Positions 25,749 through 35,372 of a stretch of 64,000 nt of DNA are shown piece after piece (within the stretch, counting starts at the first letter, position 1; the number at the start of each line of letters is the position of its first letter). Both the position numbers and the translations under genes were made by a program. The notes beneath the pieces were generated by a model, which did not search any database, was not told the origin of the DNA, and saw only the letters and a list, made by a program, of their open reading frames with translations. Where the stretch lies: assembly GCF_009193175.1 (NCBI RefSeq), contig NZ_VUKE01000006.1, positions 110,885 to 174,884 of the forward strand, read 5' to 3'. This DNA comes from Georgenia ruanii. GTDB lineage: Bacteria > Actinomycetota > Actinomycetes > Actinomycetales > Actinomycetaceae.

Positions 25749-27200
25749 GTGACCGATCTCCTCGCCTCCGAGCGCCTGGCCGGCCTCGCCCAGGCGGCCT
25801 ACATCATCGCGGGCGTCCTGTTCATCCTGGCCCTGGCGGGTCTGTCGAGGCACGAGACCGCCAAGCGCGGCAACGTCTTCGGCATGACCGGCATGGTCAT
25901 CGCCCTGGTCGCCACGGTCGTGCTCGCGCTGCGCCAGACCGCGCTGCCGGGCTTCTCATCCTCGGTGCCGCTCACGCTGGTGCTGATCGCCGCGCCGATG
26001 GCGGTCGGCGCGGTCATCGGCATCTGGAAGGCGCGCACGGTGCAGATGACCGGCATGCCCGAGCTGATCGCGGTGCTGCACAGCTTCGTGGGCCTGGCGG
26101 CGGTGCTGGTGGGCTACAACTCCTTCCTCGCGGCCGGGCCGGCCACCCACGACGCCGGCGCGATGGGCACCATCCACGCCGTCGAGGTGTTCCTCGGGGT
26201 GTTCATCGGGGCCGTCACGCTCACCGGATCGGCCGTGGCCTACCTCAAGCTCAGCGCGAAGATGAGGTCCGCGCCGCTGGTGCTGCCCGGACGGCACTGG
26301 CTCAACCTCGCCGTCCTGCTGGCCTCGGCGGGCCTGCTGGTCTGGTTCGTCCTCGACGACGAGGGCGCCGCGCTCGTTCCCCTGGCGGTGATGACGGTGC
26401 TCGCGCTGTGGCTGGGCTTCCACCTCGTCGCCGCGATCGGCGGCGGCGACATGCCGGTGGTCGTCTCGATGCTCAACTCCTACTCCGGTTGGGCGGCGGC
26501 CGCGGCCGGGTTCATGCTGAGCAACGACCTGCTGATCATCACCGGGTCCCTGGTCGGGTCCTCCGGTGCGATCCTGAGCTACATCATGTGCAAGGCGATG
26601 AACCGCTCCTTCGTCAGCGTCATCGCCGGCGGCTTCGGTTCCGACGGCGTCGTCGCCGGGCAGGCGCGCGACTACGGCGAGCACCGCGAGGTCCAGGCAG
26701 GCGAGGTCGCCCAGCTCCTCGCCGACGCGAAGTCGGTCGTCATCACGCCGGGGTACGGCATGGCGGTCGCGCAGGCGCAGTACCCCGTCGCCGAGATGAC
26801 CCGCAAGCTGCGGGAGAAGGGCGTCGAGGTCCGCTTCGGCATCCACCCCGTCGCGGGGCGCCTGCCCGGGCACATGAACGTCCTGCTCGCCGAGGCCAAG
26901 GTGCCATACGACATCGTCCTGGAGATGGAGGAGATCAACGACGACTTCGGCGCCACCGACGTCGTGCTCGTGATCGGCGCCAACGACACCGTCAACCCCG
27001 CCGCCCTGGAAGAGCCCGGCTCCCCGATCGCCGGCATGCCGGTCCTTCAGGTTTGGAACGCCAAGGAGGTCATCGTGTTCAAACGCTCCATGGCCACCGG
27101 CTACGCCGGCGTCCAGAACCCGCTGTTCTTCAAGGACAACACCCGCATGCTCTTCGGCGACGCCAAGGAACGGGTCGAAGACATCGTCAGAACCGTCTGA
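25749..27200 (+). CDS. pntB: NAD(P) transhydrogenase beta subunit
   Basis: A 483-residue subunit with a GTG start. The first half holds eight or nine membrane segments. The C-terminal NADP(H)-binding domain III starts near [20 protein letters not shown] and includes [18 protein letters not shown] and [12 protein letters not shown]. It forms the proton channel and NADPH site with PntA. In this island it could supply NADPH for reductases or balance NADH from mmsA and mmsB. Confidence 0.94.
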   Translation: MTDLLASERLAGLAQAAYIIAGVLFILALAGLSRHETAKRGNVFGMTGMVIALVATVVLALRQTALPGFSSSVPLTLVLIAAPMAVGAVIGIWKARTVQMTGMPELIAVLHSFVGLAAVLVGYNSFLAAGPATHDAGAMGTIHAVEVFLGVFIGAVTLTGSAVAYLKLSAKMRSAPLVLPGRHWLNLAVLLASAGLLVWFVLDDEGAALVPLAVMTVLALWLGFHLVAAIGGGDMPVVVSMLNSYSGWAAAAAGFMLSNDLLIITGSLVGSSGAILSYIMCKAMNRSFVSVIAGGFGSDGVVAGQARDYGEHREVQAGEVAQLLADAKSVVITPGYGMAVAQAQYPVAEMTRKLREKGVEVRFGIHPVAGRLPGHMNVLLAEAKVPYDIVLEMEEINDDFGATDVVLVIGANDTVNPAALEEPGSPIAGMPVLQVWNAKEVIVFKRSMATGYAGVQNPLFFKDNTRMLFGDAKERVEDIVRTV

Positions 27201-27357
27201 CCGGCAGGACTCATGGGGGAGCGGGCAGGGCGATCTCGCCGACGCGGCTGGTCGGATCGGTATCCATCCCGTCCCGACGCTATGCATGCCGGTCCGGTTG
27301 GCAACTGCCGTGACGTCGCCGGCACCCTCCAGGCCGACATAGGTATCGACGCCCATC

Positions 27358-27367
27358 TGCATACAAA
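27358..27367. promoter_or_regulatory. operator-like repeat TGCATACAAA
   Basis: Matches 9 of 10 bases of TGTATACAAA at 27421-27430, 63 bases away (six helical turns). It lies upstream of the GntR gene and would suit a repressor bound at two sites. Confidence 0.35.
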
Positions 27368-27420
27368 TCCTTGCCATCCGCCCCGAAGATAGGGTCCCGC
27401 TCGGAGCAAGCCCCCGACCA

Positions 27421-27430
27421 TGTATACAAA
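27421..27430. promoter_or_regulatory. GntR-type operator over the regulator start region
   Basis: TGTATACA is a perfect 8-base palindrome of the GT-TA-AC form bound by many FadR-subfamily GntR proteins. It also contains TATACA, usable as a -10 box. It overlaps one candidate start codon (27420) of the GntR gene, which favours the later start at 27459. Confidence 0.45.
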
Positions 27431-27458
27431 CGCCAGCGAAGCCGGTAGCCTGGCCAAC

Positions 27459-28211
27459 ATGCTGGCTAGCGAGCTCGCCTACACGACACTCCGTGAGGAG
27501 ATCGTCTCGGGGCGCCTTGCGCCGGGGTCGGTGCTCGGTGAGGTGGAGCAGGCGGCGCGCCTGGGTGTCTCCCGCACGCCGCTGCGCGAGGCGCTCGGCC
27601 GGCTCGGCGCGGAAGGGCTCGCGGTAGCCGGCAAGGGCCGCACCCTGGTGGTGTCCTCGATCTCCGCCCAGGACGTGCGCCACCTCTTCGAGCTGCGCGA
27701 GGCGCTCGAGGCCCAGGCCGCGCGGCTCGCCGCCCGGCGCGCCGACCCGGCGGTGTTCGCCGCGCTGGCGGACCGCTTCGCCGCGGCCGTCACCCTGCTC
27801 GATGCGGACGACCGCGATCACGTCGCCTACTACCAGCTCGTCGCGGACCTCGACAGCGCCATCGACGAGGCCATGGCCAGCCCCTACCTCCGGCGTGCGC
27901 TGGCGTCCCTGCGCTCGCACGTGGCGCGGGCCCGCCGCCTCTCCCAGGACGACCGCGACCGGCTCGTGCGGGCCAGCCAGGAGCACGAGCTCATTGCCCG
28001 GGCCGTCGCCGAGGGTGACGCCACCCTGGCCGCTCAAGCCACCGCGGTCCACCTGCGCGCCAGCCTGACCCACATCCTCACCGCCCTGACCGGGGAGGGG
28101 CCGGGCATGCCTGGCAGCGAGCCCGCCAACGCCCCCGACACCGGCACCGACCCCGCCGAGACCGACCTCGGCACCCCACCCACACCCGTACGAGAGGCAG
28201 CAGCTCGATGA
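27459..28211 (+). CDS. GntR-family regulator (FadR/FCD subfamily), probable prp regulator
   Basis: A 250-residue regulator. The winged helix is at residues 1-65 ([39 protein letters not shown]). The C-terminal all-helical FCD domain follows ([33 protein letters not shown]). A Pro/Thr-rich tail of about 40 residues is unusual. The ATG at 27459 is chosen since the alternative ATG at 27420 falls inside a palindromic operator. Its stop overlaps the prpD start (ATGA), tying it to propionate use. Acyl-CoA or organic acid ligands are usual for FCD proteins; 2-methylcitrate would be a guess. Confidence 0.85.
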   Translation: MLASELAYTTLREEIVSGRLAPGSVLGEVEQAARLGVSRTPLREALGRLGAEGLAVAGKGRTLVVSSISAQDVRHLFELREALEAQAARLAARRADPAVFAALADRFAAAVTLLDADDRDHVAYYQLVADLDSAIDEAMASPYLRRALASLRSHVARARRLSQDDRDRLVRASQEHELIARAVAEGDATLAAQATAVHLRASLTHILTALTGEGPGMPGSEPANAPDTGTDPAETDLGTPPTPVREAAAR

Positions 28212-29749
28212 TCACCCACCAGATGGTCACCCACCAGGTCCGCGTCCACCCCAGCGCGGACAACCTCCCGCGCTCCGGCCAGCTGGCCTGGAAGATCGCC
28301 GAGGTCGCCACCGACCCGGTGGAGGTCACCGACGAGGTGACGGACATGGTCATCAACCGGGTCATCGACAACGCCGCCGTCGCCACCGCCTCGCTCACCC
28401 GCGGGCCGGCCGTCGCGGCCCGGGCCCAGGCGCTCGAGCACCCCTACGGCCCCGGGGCGACGGTCTTCGGGCCGCCCCGGACGCAGCGGGTCAGCCCGGA
28501 GTGGGCCGCCTGGGCGAACGGGGTCGCCATCCGGGAGCTCGACTACCACGACACCTTCCTCGCCGCCGAGTACTCCCACCCCGGCGACAACATCCCCCCG
28601 ATCGTCGCCGTCGCGCAGCACCTGGCTGCACGCCGGGGCCTGACCGGGGCCCAGCTGGTGCGCGGCATCGCCACCGGCTACGAGATCCAGGTGGACCTCG
28701 TGCGCGCGATCAGCCTGCACAAGCACAAGATCGACCACGTCGCCCACCTGGGCCCCTCCGCCGCCGCCGGCATCGGCACGCTGCTCGGTCTCGACCCCGA
28801 GACGATCTTCCAGGCCGTCGGTCAGGCGCTGCACACGACGACGGCGACCCGGCAGTCCCGCAAGGGCGAGATCTCGACCTGGAAGGCGCACGCCCCGGCG
28901 TTCGCCGGCAAGGTCGCCATCGAGGCGGTGGACCGGGCGATGCGCGGCCAGACCTCCCCGACCCCGATCTACGAGGGGGAGGACGGCGTCATCGCCTGGC
29001 TCCTCGACGGCCCCGACGCCGCCTACGAGGTCTCGCTGCCCGCTCCCGGCGCGCCCAAGCTGGCGATCCTGGACACCTACACCAAGGAGCACTCGGCGGA
29101 GTACCAGTCCCAGGCCCTCATCGACCTGGCCCGCAAGCTCCACCGGGAGCGGCCGGAGCTGGCGGACCCGGCCAACGTCGCCTCGATCGTCATCCACACC
29201 AGCCACCACACCCACTACGTCATCGGCTCGGGGGCGAACGACCCGCAGAAGTACGACCCGCACGCCTCCCGCGAGACGCTGGACCACTCCATCCCGTACA
29301 TCTTCGCGGTGGCCCTGCAGGACGGCGCCTGGCACCACGTGGACTCCTACGCGCCCGCCCGCGCCGCCCGCCCGGACACGGTGGCGCTGTGGAACAAGAT
29401 CACCACCGCCGAGGACCCGGAGTGGACCCGGCGCTACCACTCCGACGACCCGGCGGAGAAGGCCTTCGGCGGCCGGGTGGAGATCACCCTCGCCGACGGC
29501 TCGAAGGTCGTCGAGGAGATCGCCGTCGCCGACGCCCACCCGCTCGGCGCCCGGCCCTTCGGCCGCGCGCAATACGTGCACAAGTTCCGCACGCTGGCCG
29601 CCGGCATCCTGGACGACGCCGAGATCGAGCGGTTCCTCGACGTCGCCCAGCGCCTGCCCGAGCTGCGCGCCGAGGAGCTCGGGGACCTGACCGTCACGGC
29701 GCCGGCCGGGCTGCTCGCCTCGGTCACAGCCCCGGAGGGGATCTTCTGA
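28208..29749 (+). CDS. prpD: 2-methylcitrate dehydratase
   Basis: A 513-residue MmgE/PrpD-family protein. Typical stretches are [62 protein letters not shown] and [18 protein letters not shown]. It dehydrates 2-methylcitrate to 2-methyl-cis-aconitate without an iron-sulfur cluster. It overlaps the GntR gene by ATGA and prpB by one base, forming a compact prpDBC block. Confidence 0.93.
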   Translation: MITHQMVTHQVRVHPSADNLPRSGQLAWKIAEVATDPVEVTDEVTDMVINRVIDNAAVATASLTRGPAVAARAQALEHPYGPGATVFGPPRTQRVSPEWAAWANGVAIRELDYHDTFLAAEYSHPGDNIPPIVAVAQHLAARRGLTGAQLVRGIATGYEIQVDLVRAISLHKHKIDHVAHLGPSAAAGIGTLLGLDPETIFQAVGQALHTTTATRQSRKGEISTWKAHAPAFAGKVAIEAVDRAMRGQTSPTPIYEGEDGVIAWLLDGPDAAYEVSLPAPGAPKLAILDTYTKEHSAEYQSQALIDLARKLHRERPELADPANVASIVIHTSHHTHYVIGSGANDPQKYDPHASRETLDHSIPYIFAVALQDGAWHHVDSYAPARAARPDTVALWNKITTAEDPEWTRRYHSDDPAEKAFGGRVEITLADGSKVVEEIAVADAHPLGARPFGRAQYVHKFRTLAAGILDDAEIERFLDVAQRLPELRAEELGDLTVTAPAGLLASVTAPEGIF

Positions 29750-30648
29750 TGCTCTACGCCACGACCACCGCCGCGGCCAAGCGGGCCGCGCTGCGAGAGC
29801 GGCTCGCCAGCGGGGAGCTGCTGCGCTTTCCCGGCGCGTTCAACCCGCTGTCCGCCAAGCTCATCCAGGACAAGGGCTACGAGGGCGTCTACATCTCCGG
29901 CGCCGTGCTGTCCGCGGACCTCGGGCTGCCCGACATCGGCCTGACCACCCTGAGCGAGGTGGCCGGCCGGAGCCGGCAGATCGCCCGGGTCACCGACCTG
30001 CCCACGCTCGTCGACGCCGACACCGGCTTCGGCGAGCCGATGAACGTCGCCCGCACCGTCCAGGAGCTCGAGGACGCCGGCGTGGCCGGCCTGCACATCG
30101 AGGACCAGGTCAACCCCAAGCGCTGCGGCCACCTCGACGGCAAGCAGACGGTGGACGCGGGCACCGCCGTCCGGCGGATCCGGGCCGCGGTGGACGCCCG
30201 CCGCGATCCCAACCTCCTGATCATGGCGCGCACGGACATCCGGGCCGTGGACGGTCTCCAGGCGGCGATCGACCGGGCGAAGGCCCTGGTCGACGCCGGC
30301 GCCGACGCCATCTTCCCCGAGGCCATGCGTGATCTTGCCGAGTTCGAGGCGGTGCGCGGCGCCGTCGACGTCCCGGTGCTGGCCAACATGACCGAGTTCG
30401 GCAAGTCCGAGCTGTTCACCACCGCCCAGCTCGCCGACGTCGGCATCAACATCGTCATCTACCCCGTCTCGCTGCTGCGCGTGGCCATGGGCGCGGCCGA
30501 ACGGGCCCTGGACACGCTCACCGAGGAGGGCACGCTCGCCTCGGTCGTGGAGGAGATGCAGCACCGCGCCCGGCTCTACGAGCTGCTCGACTACGCCGAC
30601 TACAACCACTTCGACACCTCGATCTTCACCTACACCGCCCGGCCCTGA
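29749..30648 (+). CDS. prpB: 2-methylisocitrate lyase
   Basis: A 299-residue member of the isocitrate lyase/PEP mutase family. PGAFNPLSAKLIQDKGYEG, DADTGFGEPMNV, GLHIEDQVNPKRCGHLDGK (the KRCGH catalytic loop) and MARTDIRAVDGL are present. It splits 2-methylisocitrate into pyruvate and succinate. The ATG shares one base with the prpD stop. An aconitase for the hydration step is not in the window. Confidence 0.95.
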   Translation: MLYATTTAAAKRAALRERLASGELLRFPGAFNPLSAKLIQDKGYEGVYISGAVLSADLGLPDIGLTTLSEVAGRSRQIARVTDLPTLVDADTGFGEPMNVARTVQELEDAGVAGLHIEDQVNPKRCGHLDGKQTVDAGTAVRRIRAAVDARRDPNLLIMARTDIRAVDGLQAAIDRAKALVDAGADAIFPEAMRDLAEFEAVRGAVDVPVLANMTEFGKSELFTTAQLADVGINIVIYPVSLLRVAMGAAERALDTLTEEGTLASVVEEMQHRARLYELLDYADYNHFDTSIFTYTARP

Positions 30649-30703
30649 GGGGCCGGGCGCCGCCCGCAGCGTCCGCCAGAGCCATCACCGCAAAGGAGCG
30701 ATC

Positions 30704-31831
30704 ATGACCACCCAGACCCAGGCTGCACCGGAGATCCGCAAGGGACTGGCCGGCGTCGTCGTCGACACCACCGCCATCTCCAAGGTCAACCCTGAGACCA
30801 ACTCCCTGCTGTACCGGGGCTACCCGGTCCAGGAGCTCGCCGCCGGCTGCTCGTTCGAGGAGGTGGCCTACCTCCTGTGGCACGGCGAGCTGCCCACCGA
30901 GGTCGAGCTGGCCGCCTTCCAGCGGGACGAGCGCGCCCAGCGCGAGCTCGCCGGCAACGTCCGGGCGACCATCGACTCGCTGCCCAAGTCCGCGCACCCC
31001 ATGGACGTCGTGCGCACCGCCGTGAGCGTCATCGGCGCCAACGACCCCGCCACCGCCGACAGCTCGCGCTCGTCAAACCTCGCCAAGTCGGTGCGCCTGT
31101 TCGCCCAGCTGCCCGCCGTCGTGGCCTACGACCAGCGCCGGCGCCGCGGGCAGGAGCTCGTTCCGGCCCGCGAGGACCTGGACTACGCGGAGAACTTCCT
31201 GTGGATGACGTTCGGGGAGGTGCCCGCGCCCGTCGTCGTCGACGCCTTCCGCGTCTCCCTCATCCTCTACGCCGAGCACTCCTTCAACGCGTCCACGTTC
31301 ACTGCCCGCGTCATCACCTCCACCCTGGCCGACCTGTACTCCGCCGTCGTCGGGGCGATCGGCGCCCTCAAGGGCCCCCTGCACGGCGGGGCCAACGAGG
31401 CCGTCATGCACGTCTTCGACGAGATCGGCTCGGCCGACAAGGCCGAGGCCTGGCTCGAGCAGGCCCTGGCCGAGAAGCGCAAGATCATGGGCTTCGGCCA
31501 CCGCGTCTACAAGAACGGCGACTCCCGCGTGCCGAGCATGAAGGCCGCGCTGGACACCCTCGTGGCCCACTACGACCGGCCCGACCTCGCCGCCCTGTAC
31601 GACAACCTCGAGCACGCCATGGTCTCGCGCAAGAACATCCAGCCCAACCTCGACTACCCCTCGGGCCCGGCGTACCACCTCATGGGCTTCGACACCGAGA
31701 TCTTCACGCCGCTGTTCGTGGCCAGCCGGGTGACCGGCTGGACGGCGCACATCATGGAGCAGCTCGAGGCCAACGCGCTCATCCGCCCGCTCAGCGCCTA
31801 CAACGGCCCCGACGAGCGCCACCTCGCCTGA
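30704..31831 (+). CDS. prpC: 2-methylcitrate synthase / citrate synthase
   Basis: A 375-residue short-type citrate synthase. Catalytic residues are seen in [14 protein letters not shown] (His), [18 protein letters not shown] (His) and the late [19 protein letters not shown] (Asp). It condenses propionyl-CoA with oxaloacetate. The length and the prpDB context support methylcitrate synthase, though such enzymes also use acetyl-CoA. AAAGGAG precedes the ATG, 55 bases after prpB. Confidence 0.92.
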   Translation: MTTQTQAAPEIRKGLAGVVVDTTAISKVNPETNSLLYRGYPVQELAAGCSFEEVAYLLWHGELPTEVELAAFQRDERAQRELAGNVRATIDSLPKSAHPMDVVRTAVSVIGANDPATADSSRSSNLAKSVRLFAQLPAVVAYDQRRRRGQELVPAREDLDYAENFLWMTFGEVPAPVVVDAFRVSLILYAEHSFNASTFTARVITSTLADLYSAVVGAIGALKGPLHGGANEAVMHVFDEIGSADKAEAWLEQALAEKRKIMGFGHRVYKNGDSRVPSMKAALDTLVAHYDRPDLAALYDNLEHAMVSRKNIQPNLDYPSGPAYHLMGFDTEIFTPLFVASRVTGWTAHIMEQLEANALIRPLSAYNGPDERHLA

Positions 31832-31845
31832 CGGCAACCGCCCGG

Positions 31846-31859
31846 CAGACGCTCGTCTG
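31846..31859 (+). terminator. hairpin after prpC
   Basis: CAGAC and GTCTG pair across a GCTC loop, and flanking CCGG words can extend the stem. It lies 15 bases after the prpC stop and ahead of the next gene's ribosome site. Confidence 0.35.
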
Positions 31860-31880
31860 TCCGGCGGCAGGAAAGGAGAG

Positions 31881-32926
31881 ATGGTGGGCCTGAGACTGGG
31901 GTACAAGGCCTCGGCGGAGCAGTTCGGGCCCCGGGAGCTGGTGGACTTCACCGTCCTGGCCGAGCAAGCCGGCTTCGAGACGGCGTTCGTCTCCGACCAC
32001 TTCCAGCCGTGGCGGCACGACGGCGGGCACGCGCCCGCCGCCCTGCCGTGGCTGGGTGCGGCGGCCGCCTGGACGCAGCGGATCACGCTCGGGACGTCGG
32101 TGCTCACACCCACGTTCCGCTACCATCCGGCGGTCGTCGCCCAGGCGTTCGCGACACTCGGCGTGCTGTTCCCGGGCCGCATCGTGCTCGGTATCGGCAC
32201 GGGAGAATCGCTCAACGAGGTACCGCTCGGCCTGACCTGGCCGGACGGCAAGGAGCGCTTCGCCCGCCTCAAGGAAGCGATCACGTTGATCCGACAGCTC
32301 TGGACGCAAGATCGGGTGACTTCAAGGGCACGTACTACCGCACCGCCGACGCCACGATCTACGACCGGCCGGAGCGACCGGTGCCGATCTACGTCGGCGC
32401 CTCCGGGCCTGCGGCGGCCCGGCTCGCCGGGCGGGTGGCGGACGGGTTCATCACCACCTCGGGCAAGGCGCCCGAGCTCTACTCCGAGACGTTGCTCCCC
32501 GCGCTGCGCGACGGGGCCGACAAGGCCGAGAGACGGATCGGCGACCTCGACCTCATGATCGAGATGAAGGTGTCCTTCGACCACGACCGGGCGCGCGCGC
32601 TGGCGGACACCCGGCACTGGGCCGCCCTGGCGCTGTCCCCCGAGGAGAAGACCGGCGTCGAGGATCCCGTCGAGATGCAACGCCTGGCCGACGCCCTCCC
32701 GATCGAGCGTGCGGCCTCCCGGTGGATCGTCTCCGACGATCCGGACGAGCATGTCGAACGCATCAGACCATACGTGGACCTGGGCTTTCGGCCCCTGGTC
32801 TTCCACGCGCCCGGTCCGGACCAGGCGCGGTTCCTCGAGCTGTACGGGGCCGAGGTGCTACCCAGGTTGCGCGCGCTTCAGGCGACGACGGCCGACGCCA
32901 TCGTGGAGCCCGCCTCCCGGCCCTGA
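31881..32926 (+). pseudogene. F420-dependent glucose-6-phosphate dehydrogenase-like protein, frameshifted
   Basis: An LLM-class protein closest in pattern to F420-dependent glucose-6-phosphate dehydrogenase (FGD). The start [17 protein letters not shown] and [17 protein letters not shown] match the FGD substrate and F420 site. The frame changes once near 32318, where CGGGTG should read on to GACTTC. Before it is LWTQDRV; after it, in another frame, is [19 protein letters not shown] through to the end. One missing G explains this. The other 330-odd codons are intact, so it is either a fresh pseudogene or a base-calling error. AAAGGAG precedes the ATG. FGD reduces F420 for LLM reductases such as the one at 4544. 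Confidence 0.72.
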
Positions 32927-33055
32927 GTCTGCGAGCGGGCCGCGGATGGAATCACGCACACGACCGGGCGGCCGTCACACCACCAGCGTGAGAAGCCGGG
33001 GAGAAGCCCGTGGGACCGGTTGGTGGACCTGCAAGCACGTCGGAAAAGGATCTTC

Positions 33056-33817
33056 ATGGCCGAGCTTCACGAGCCGGTGACCTACCGCGTTGCCGACGGC
33101 GTCGCGCACATCGAGCTGCGCCGGCCCGACACCGCCAACGCTCTCGACCTGAGCCTTGCGAGGGCACTCCTCGCCGCGGTCGGCCGAGCCCGGTGCGACG
33201 ACGGAGCCCGTGCGGTGCTCGTCACGGGAGCTGGCAAGCGGTTCTGCGCCGGAGGCGATGTGGGGTCCTTCGCTGCGGCCGCGGATCCCGAGTCGTACCT
33301 CCACCAGCTCGCCACCGAGGCCGACGCCGCCATGCGTGCGCTGGCCGAGCTCAGCAAGCCCGTGGTCGCGGGGGTGCACGGCGCCGCCGCGGGTGCCGGG
33401 CTGGCACTCATGCTGAGCTGCGACCGGGTCGTCGCCGACACAGGCACGAAGTTCGCGTTCGCCTACCCCGGCATCGGGCTTACCCCAGACTGCGGACTGT
33501 CATACCTCCTTCCACGCGCCGTCGGCCAGCAGCGGGCGCTCTCGTTCGCCCTCGACGGCGCCCCCCTGCCCGCGACGACGGCGCTCGCCTGGGGCCTGAT
33601 CACCGAGCTGTCCGACGACGCTCTTGTGCGGGCACGCGAGCTGGCCGCCGCGCTCGCCGCCGGTCCGGCCCGAGCCCTGGGGGAGTCCCGCCGGCTGCTC
33701 CGCGCGGCATGGGAGATGGATCGCGCGCACGCGGGCGCCGAGGAGGCGCGAATCATCAGCGAGATGGCGGCCGGCCCGGAGGCCCGTGCCCTGATCACCA
33801 GGTTCGCCACGCGTTGA
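33056..33817 (+). CDS. enoyl-CoA hydratase/isomerase (paralogue of the 6545 gene)
   Basis: A 253-residue crotonase-fold protein with FCAGGDVGSFAAAAD, HGAAAGAGLALMLSCDRVVA and GIGLTPDCGLSYLLPRAVGQ. The TPDCG loop matches the SPDCG loop of the hydratase at 6545, and both genes sit next to an SDR, here in reversed order. The ATG at 33056 follows AAAAGGA; the frame is open 12 codons further upstream without a good start. It would act on a short acyl-CoA. Confidence 0.85.
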   Translation: MAELHEPVTYRVADGVAHIELRRPDTANALDLSLARALLAAVGRARCDDGARAVLVTGAGKRFCAGGDVGSFAAAADPESYLHQLATEADAAMRALAELSKPVVAGVHGAAAGAGLALMLSCDRVVADTGTKFAFAYPGIGLTPDCGLSYLLPRAVGQQRALSFALDGAPLPATTALAWGLITELSDDALVRARELAAALAAGPARALGESRRLLRAAWEMDRAHAGAEEARIISEMAAGPEARALITRFATR

Positions 33818-33867
33818 GCACCACCGTCAACCACCCGGAGATGTCACGACAAGGAGCTGGATCGACC

Positions 33868-34626
33868 ATGCAGATCACCGACACCGCCGCGATCGTGACC
33901 GGTGGGGCGTCCGGACTAGGCGCGGCCACCGCCTCTGCTCTGGCGCAGCGGGGGGCCCGAGTCTTCGCCTTCGACCTCGCCATGGCGATCGGTGAGGCTC
34001 CGCCGGTCGCCGGGGTCGAGTACGTCGCGGTCGACGTCACCGACGCCGCGGCCGTCCAGGCCGGCGTGGACACCGCCGCGGGCGCCGGCCTGCCGCTCCG
34101 TACCGTCGTCAACTGCGCAGGCATCGGCCCCTCGATGCGCATCCTGGGCCGCAGAGGGCCGCACGACCTCGCCTTGTTTGCCAAGGTCGTCCAGGTGAAC
34201 CTCATCGGCACGTTCAACGTGGTGACCCTTGCCGCGGAGAAGATCGCCGAGGTCCCGGAACTCGACCACGGCCAGCGCGGCATCATCATCAACACCGCCT
34301 CGGTCGCCGCGTACGAGGGACAGATCGGGCAGGCGGCGTACTCGGCGTCCAAGGGAGGGGTCGTGGGGCTCACGCTCCCAGCGGCGCGCGACCTTGCGCA
34401 GCACGGGATCCGGGTGCTCACCATTGCTCCGGGGATCATCGAGACCCCGATGCTCGCCACAGTGTCGGAAGAGTTCCGTGCGGGACTGGCCGCCGGCGTC
34501 CCCTTCCCGCAGCGTCTGGGCCGCCCAGAGGAGTTCGCCCAGCTGGCCCTGTCTCTCGTCGATCACGACTACCTCAACGGAGAGACCATCCGGTTGGACG
34601 GCGCGTTGCGGATGGCGCCCCGCTGA
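33868..34626 (+). CDS. SDR-family 3-hydroxyacyl-CoA dehydrogenase-like protein
   Basis: A 252-residue short-chain dehydrogenase and paralogue of the 5784 gene. [20 protein letters not shown] binds NAD; NCAGIG, NTASVAAYEG and AAYSASKGGVVGL hold the Asn, Ser, Tyr and Lys of the active site. It ends in [17 protein letters not shown], almost the same as its paralogue. AAGGAG is 11 bases before the ATG. Paired with the hydratase just upstream it gives two successive beta-oxidation steps. Confidence 0.87.
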   Translation: MQITDTAAIVTGGASGLGAATASALAQRGARVFAFDLAMAIGEAPPVAGVEYVAVDVTDAAAVQAGVDTAAGAGLPLRTVVNCAGIGPSMRILGRRGPHDLALFAKVVQVNLIGTFNVVTLAAEKIAEVPELDHGQRGIIINTASVAAYEGQIGQAAYSASKGGVVGLTLPAARDLAQHGIRVLTIAPGIIETPMLATVSEEFRAGLAAGVPFPQRLGRPEEFAQLALSLVDHDYLNGETIRLDGALRMAPR

Positions 34627-34720
34627 CCCCCTCCCGCCGGCTGGCGACCTGACCCGGCTCTTCGTCCGTCTGGCGAGGTGCCCGGCCGACGTCGGCGGGA
34701 TGCCAGACCGGCGAGACCCC

Positions 34721-34771
34721 GGACGTCCTTACCAGCCATCACCGACGCGGTGGTGCATGGTAAGGACGTCC
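34721..34771. repeat. long inverted repeat (13-base perfect arms)
   Basis: GGACGTCCTTACC at 34721-34733 is matched by its exact reverse complement at 34759-34771. The 25-base interval can pair further (CATCACC with GGTGGTG). It sits between the SDR stop and the ferredoxin promoter. It could be a terminator, an RNA structure or a palindromic protein site; there is no T run. Confidence 0.55.
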
Positions 34772-34823
34772 ACGCGATCATCGTAGGCGTGCGGTGCCGT
34801 GCGAGATCCCTGCACGCCACCCC

Positions 34824-34858
34824 TTGACATCTAATCCCCGGTTATTCATTGTTAGAGT
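34824..34858 (+). promoter_or_regulatory. promoter and operator for ferredoxin-korAB
   Basis: A perfect TTGACA at 34824-34829 and CATTGT at 34847-34852 are 17 bases apart. TCTAATC at 34830 and GTTAGAG at 34851 form an imperfect inverted pair with starts 21 bases apart, covering the spacer and the start region. The same words at the same spacing occur at 47150. Confidence 0.6.
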
Positions 34859-34947
34859 GTTGACGGGCAGCAAGGGGCAGGTCGAGCCGTATGCACAGCT
34901 GCGCGACCGTCAGGCGTCGCTGCTTGAGCCAACGAGGGCCAGCGGTC

Positions 34948-35277
34948 ATGACGACGAGAACGGATATGACGATGACGTACATAATCGGCGCAGCCTGTGT
35001 CGACGTGCTGGACCGCTCCTGCATCGAGGAGTGTCCGGTGGACTGCATCTACGAGGGCGAGCGGATGTTGTACATCCAGCCTGACGAGTGCGTGGACTGT
35101 GGCGCCTGTGAGCCGGTGTGCCCGGTAGAGGCCATCTACTACGAGGACGATCTCCCCGAGTCGGAGGAGAAGTTCCGCACCGCCGCCACGCAGCTCTTCT
35201 CCGAGATCGGTTCCCCCGGTGGAGCGTGCGCGTTCGGTCCCCTCAAGCGAGACGCGGCCGTCGTCGCCTCGCTCTAG
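34948..35277 (+). CDS. fdxA: 7Fe-type ferredoxin
   Basis: A 109-residue ferredoxin with the C-x7-C-x3-CP pattern (CVDVLDRSCIEECPVDC), then CVDCGACEPVCPVEAIYYED, giving one [3Fe-4S] and one [4Fe-4S] cluster as in actinobacterial FdxA. Three in-frame ATGs (34948, 34966, 34972) are possible; family members usually start close to the last (MTYIIGAACVD). The first is listed because GAGGG lies before it. It precedes korA and is the natural electron acceptor for KorAB. It could also feed the P450 at 58516. Confidence 0.9.
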   Translation: MTTRTDMTMTYIIGAACVDVLDRSCIEECPVDCIYEGERMLYIQPDECVDCGACEPVCPVEAIYYEDDLPESEEKFRTAATQLFSEIGSPGGACAFGPLKRDAAVVASL

Positions 35278-35372
35278 GTGCGCTACGAAAAGGTGAGGTG
35301 GTTCGTGAATGCGATGACCAGCGCGAGGGCGCCCCACCGGGGATATCGCGGCCGCCCGGGCGGGATGGGCCG

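Noticed and set aside
27420..27458. ATG at 27420 as the GntR start
   Set aside because: It lies on a palindromic operator with TATACA usable as a -10; the ATG at 27459 starts the family domain normally.
24081..28073. Two long minus-strand frames opposite pntA, pntB and the GntR gene
   Set aside because: Low-complexity His/Arg/Gly translations typical of antisense frames in GC-rich genes.
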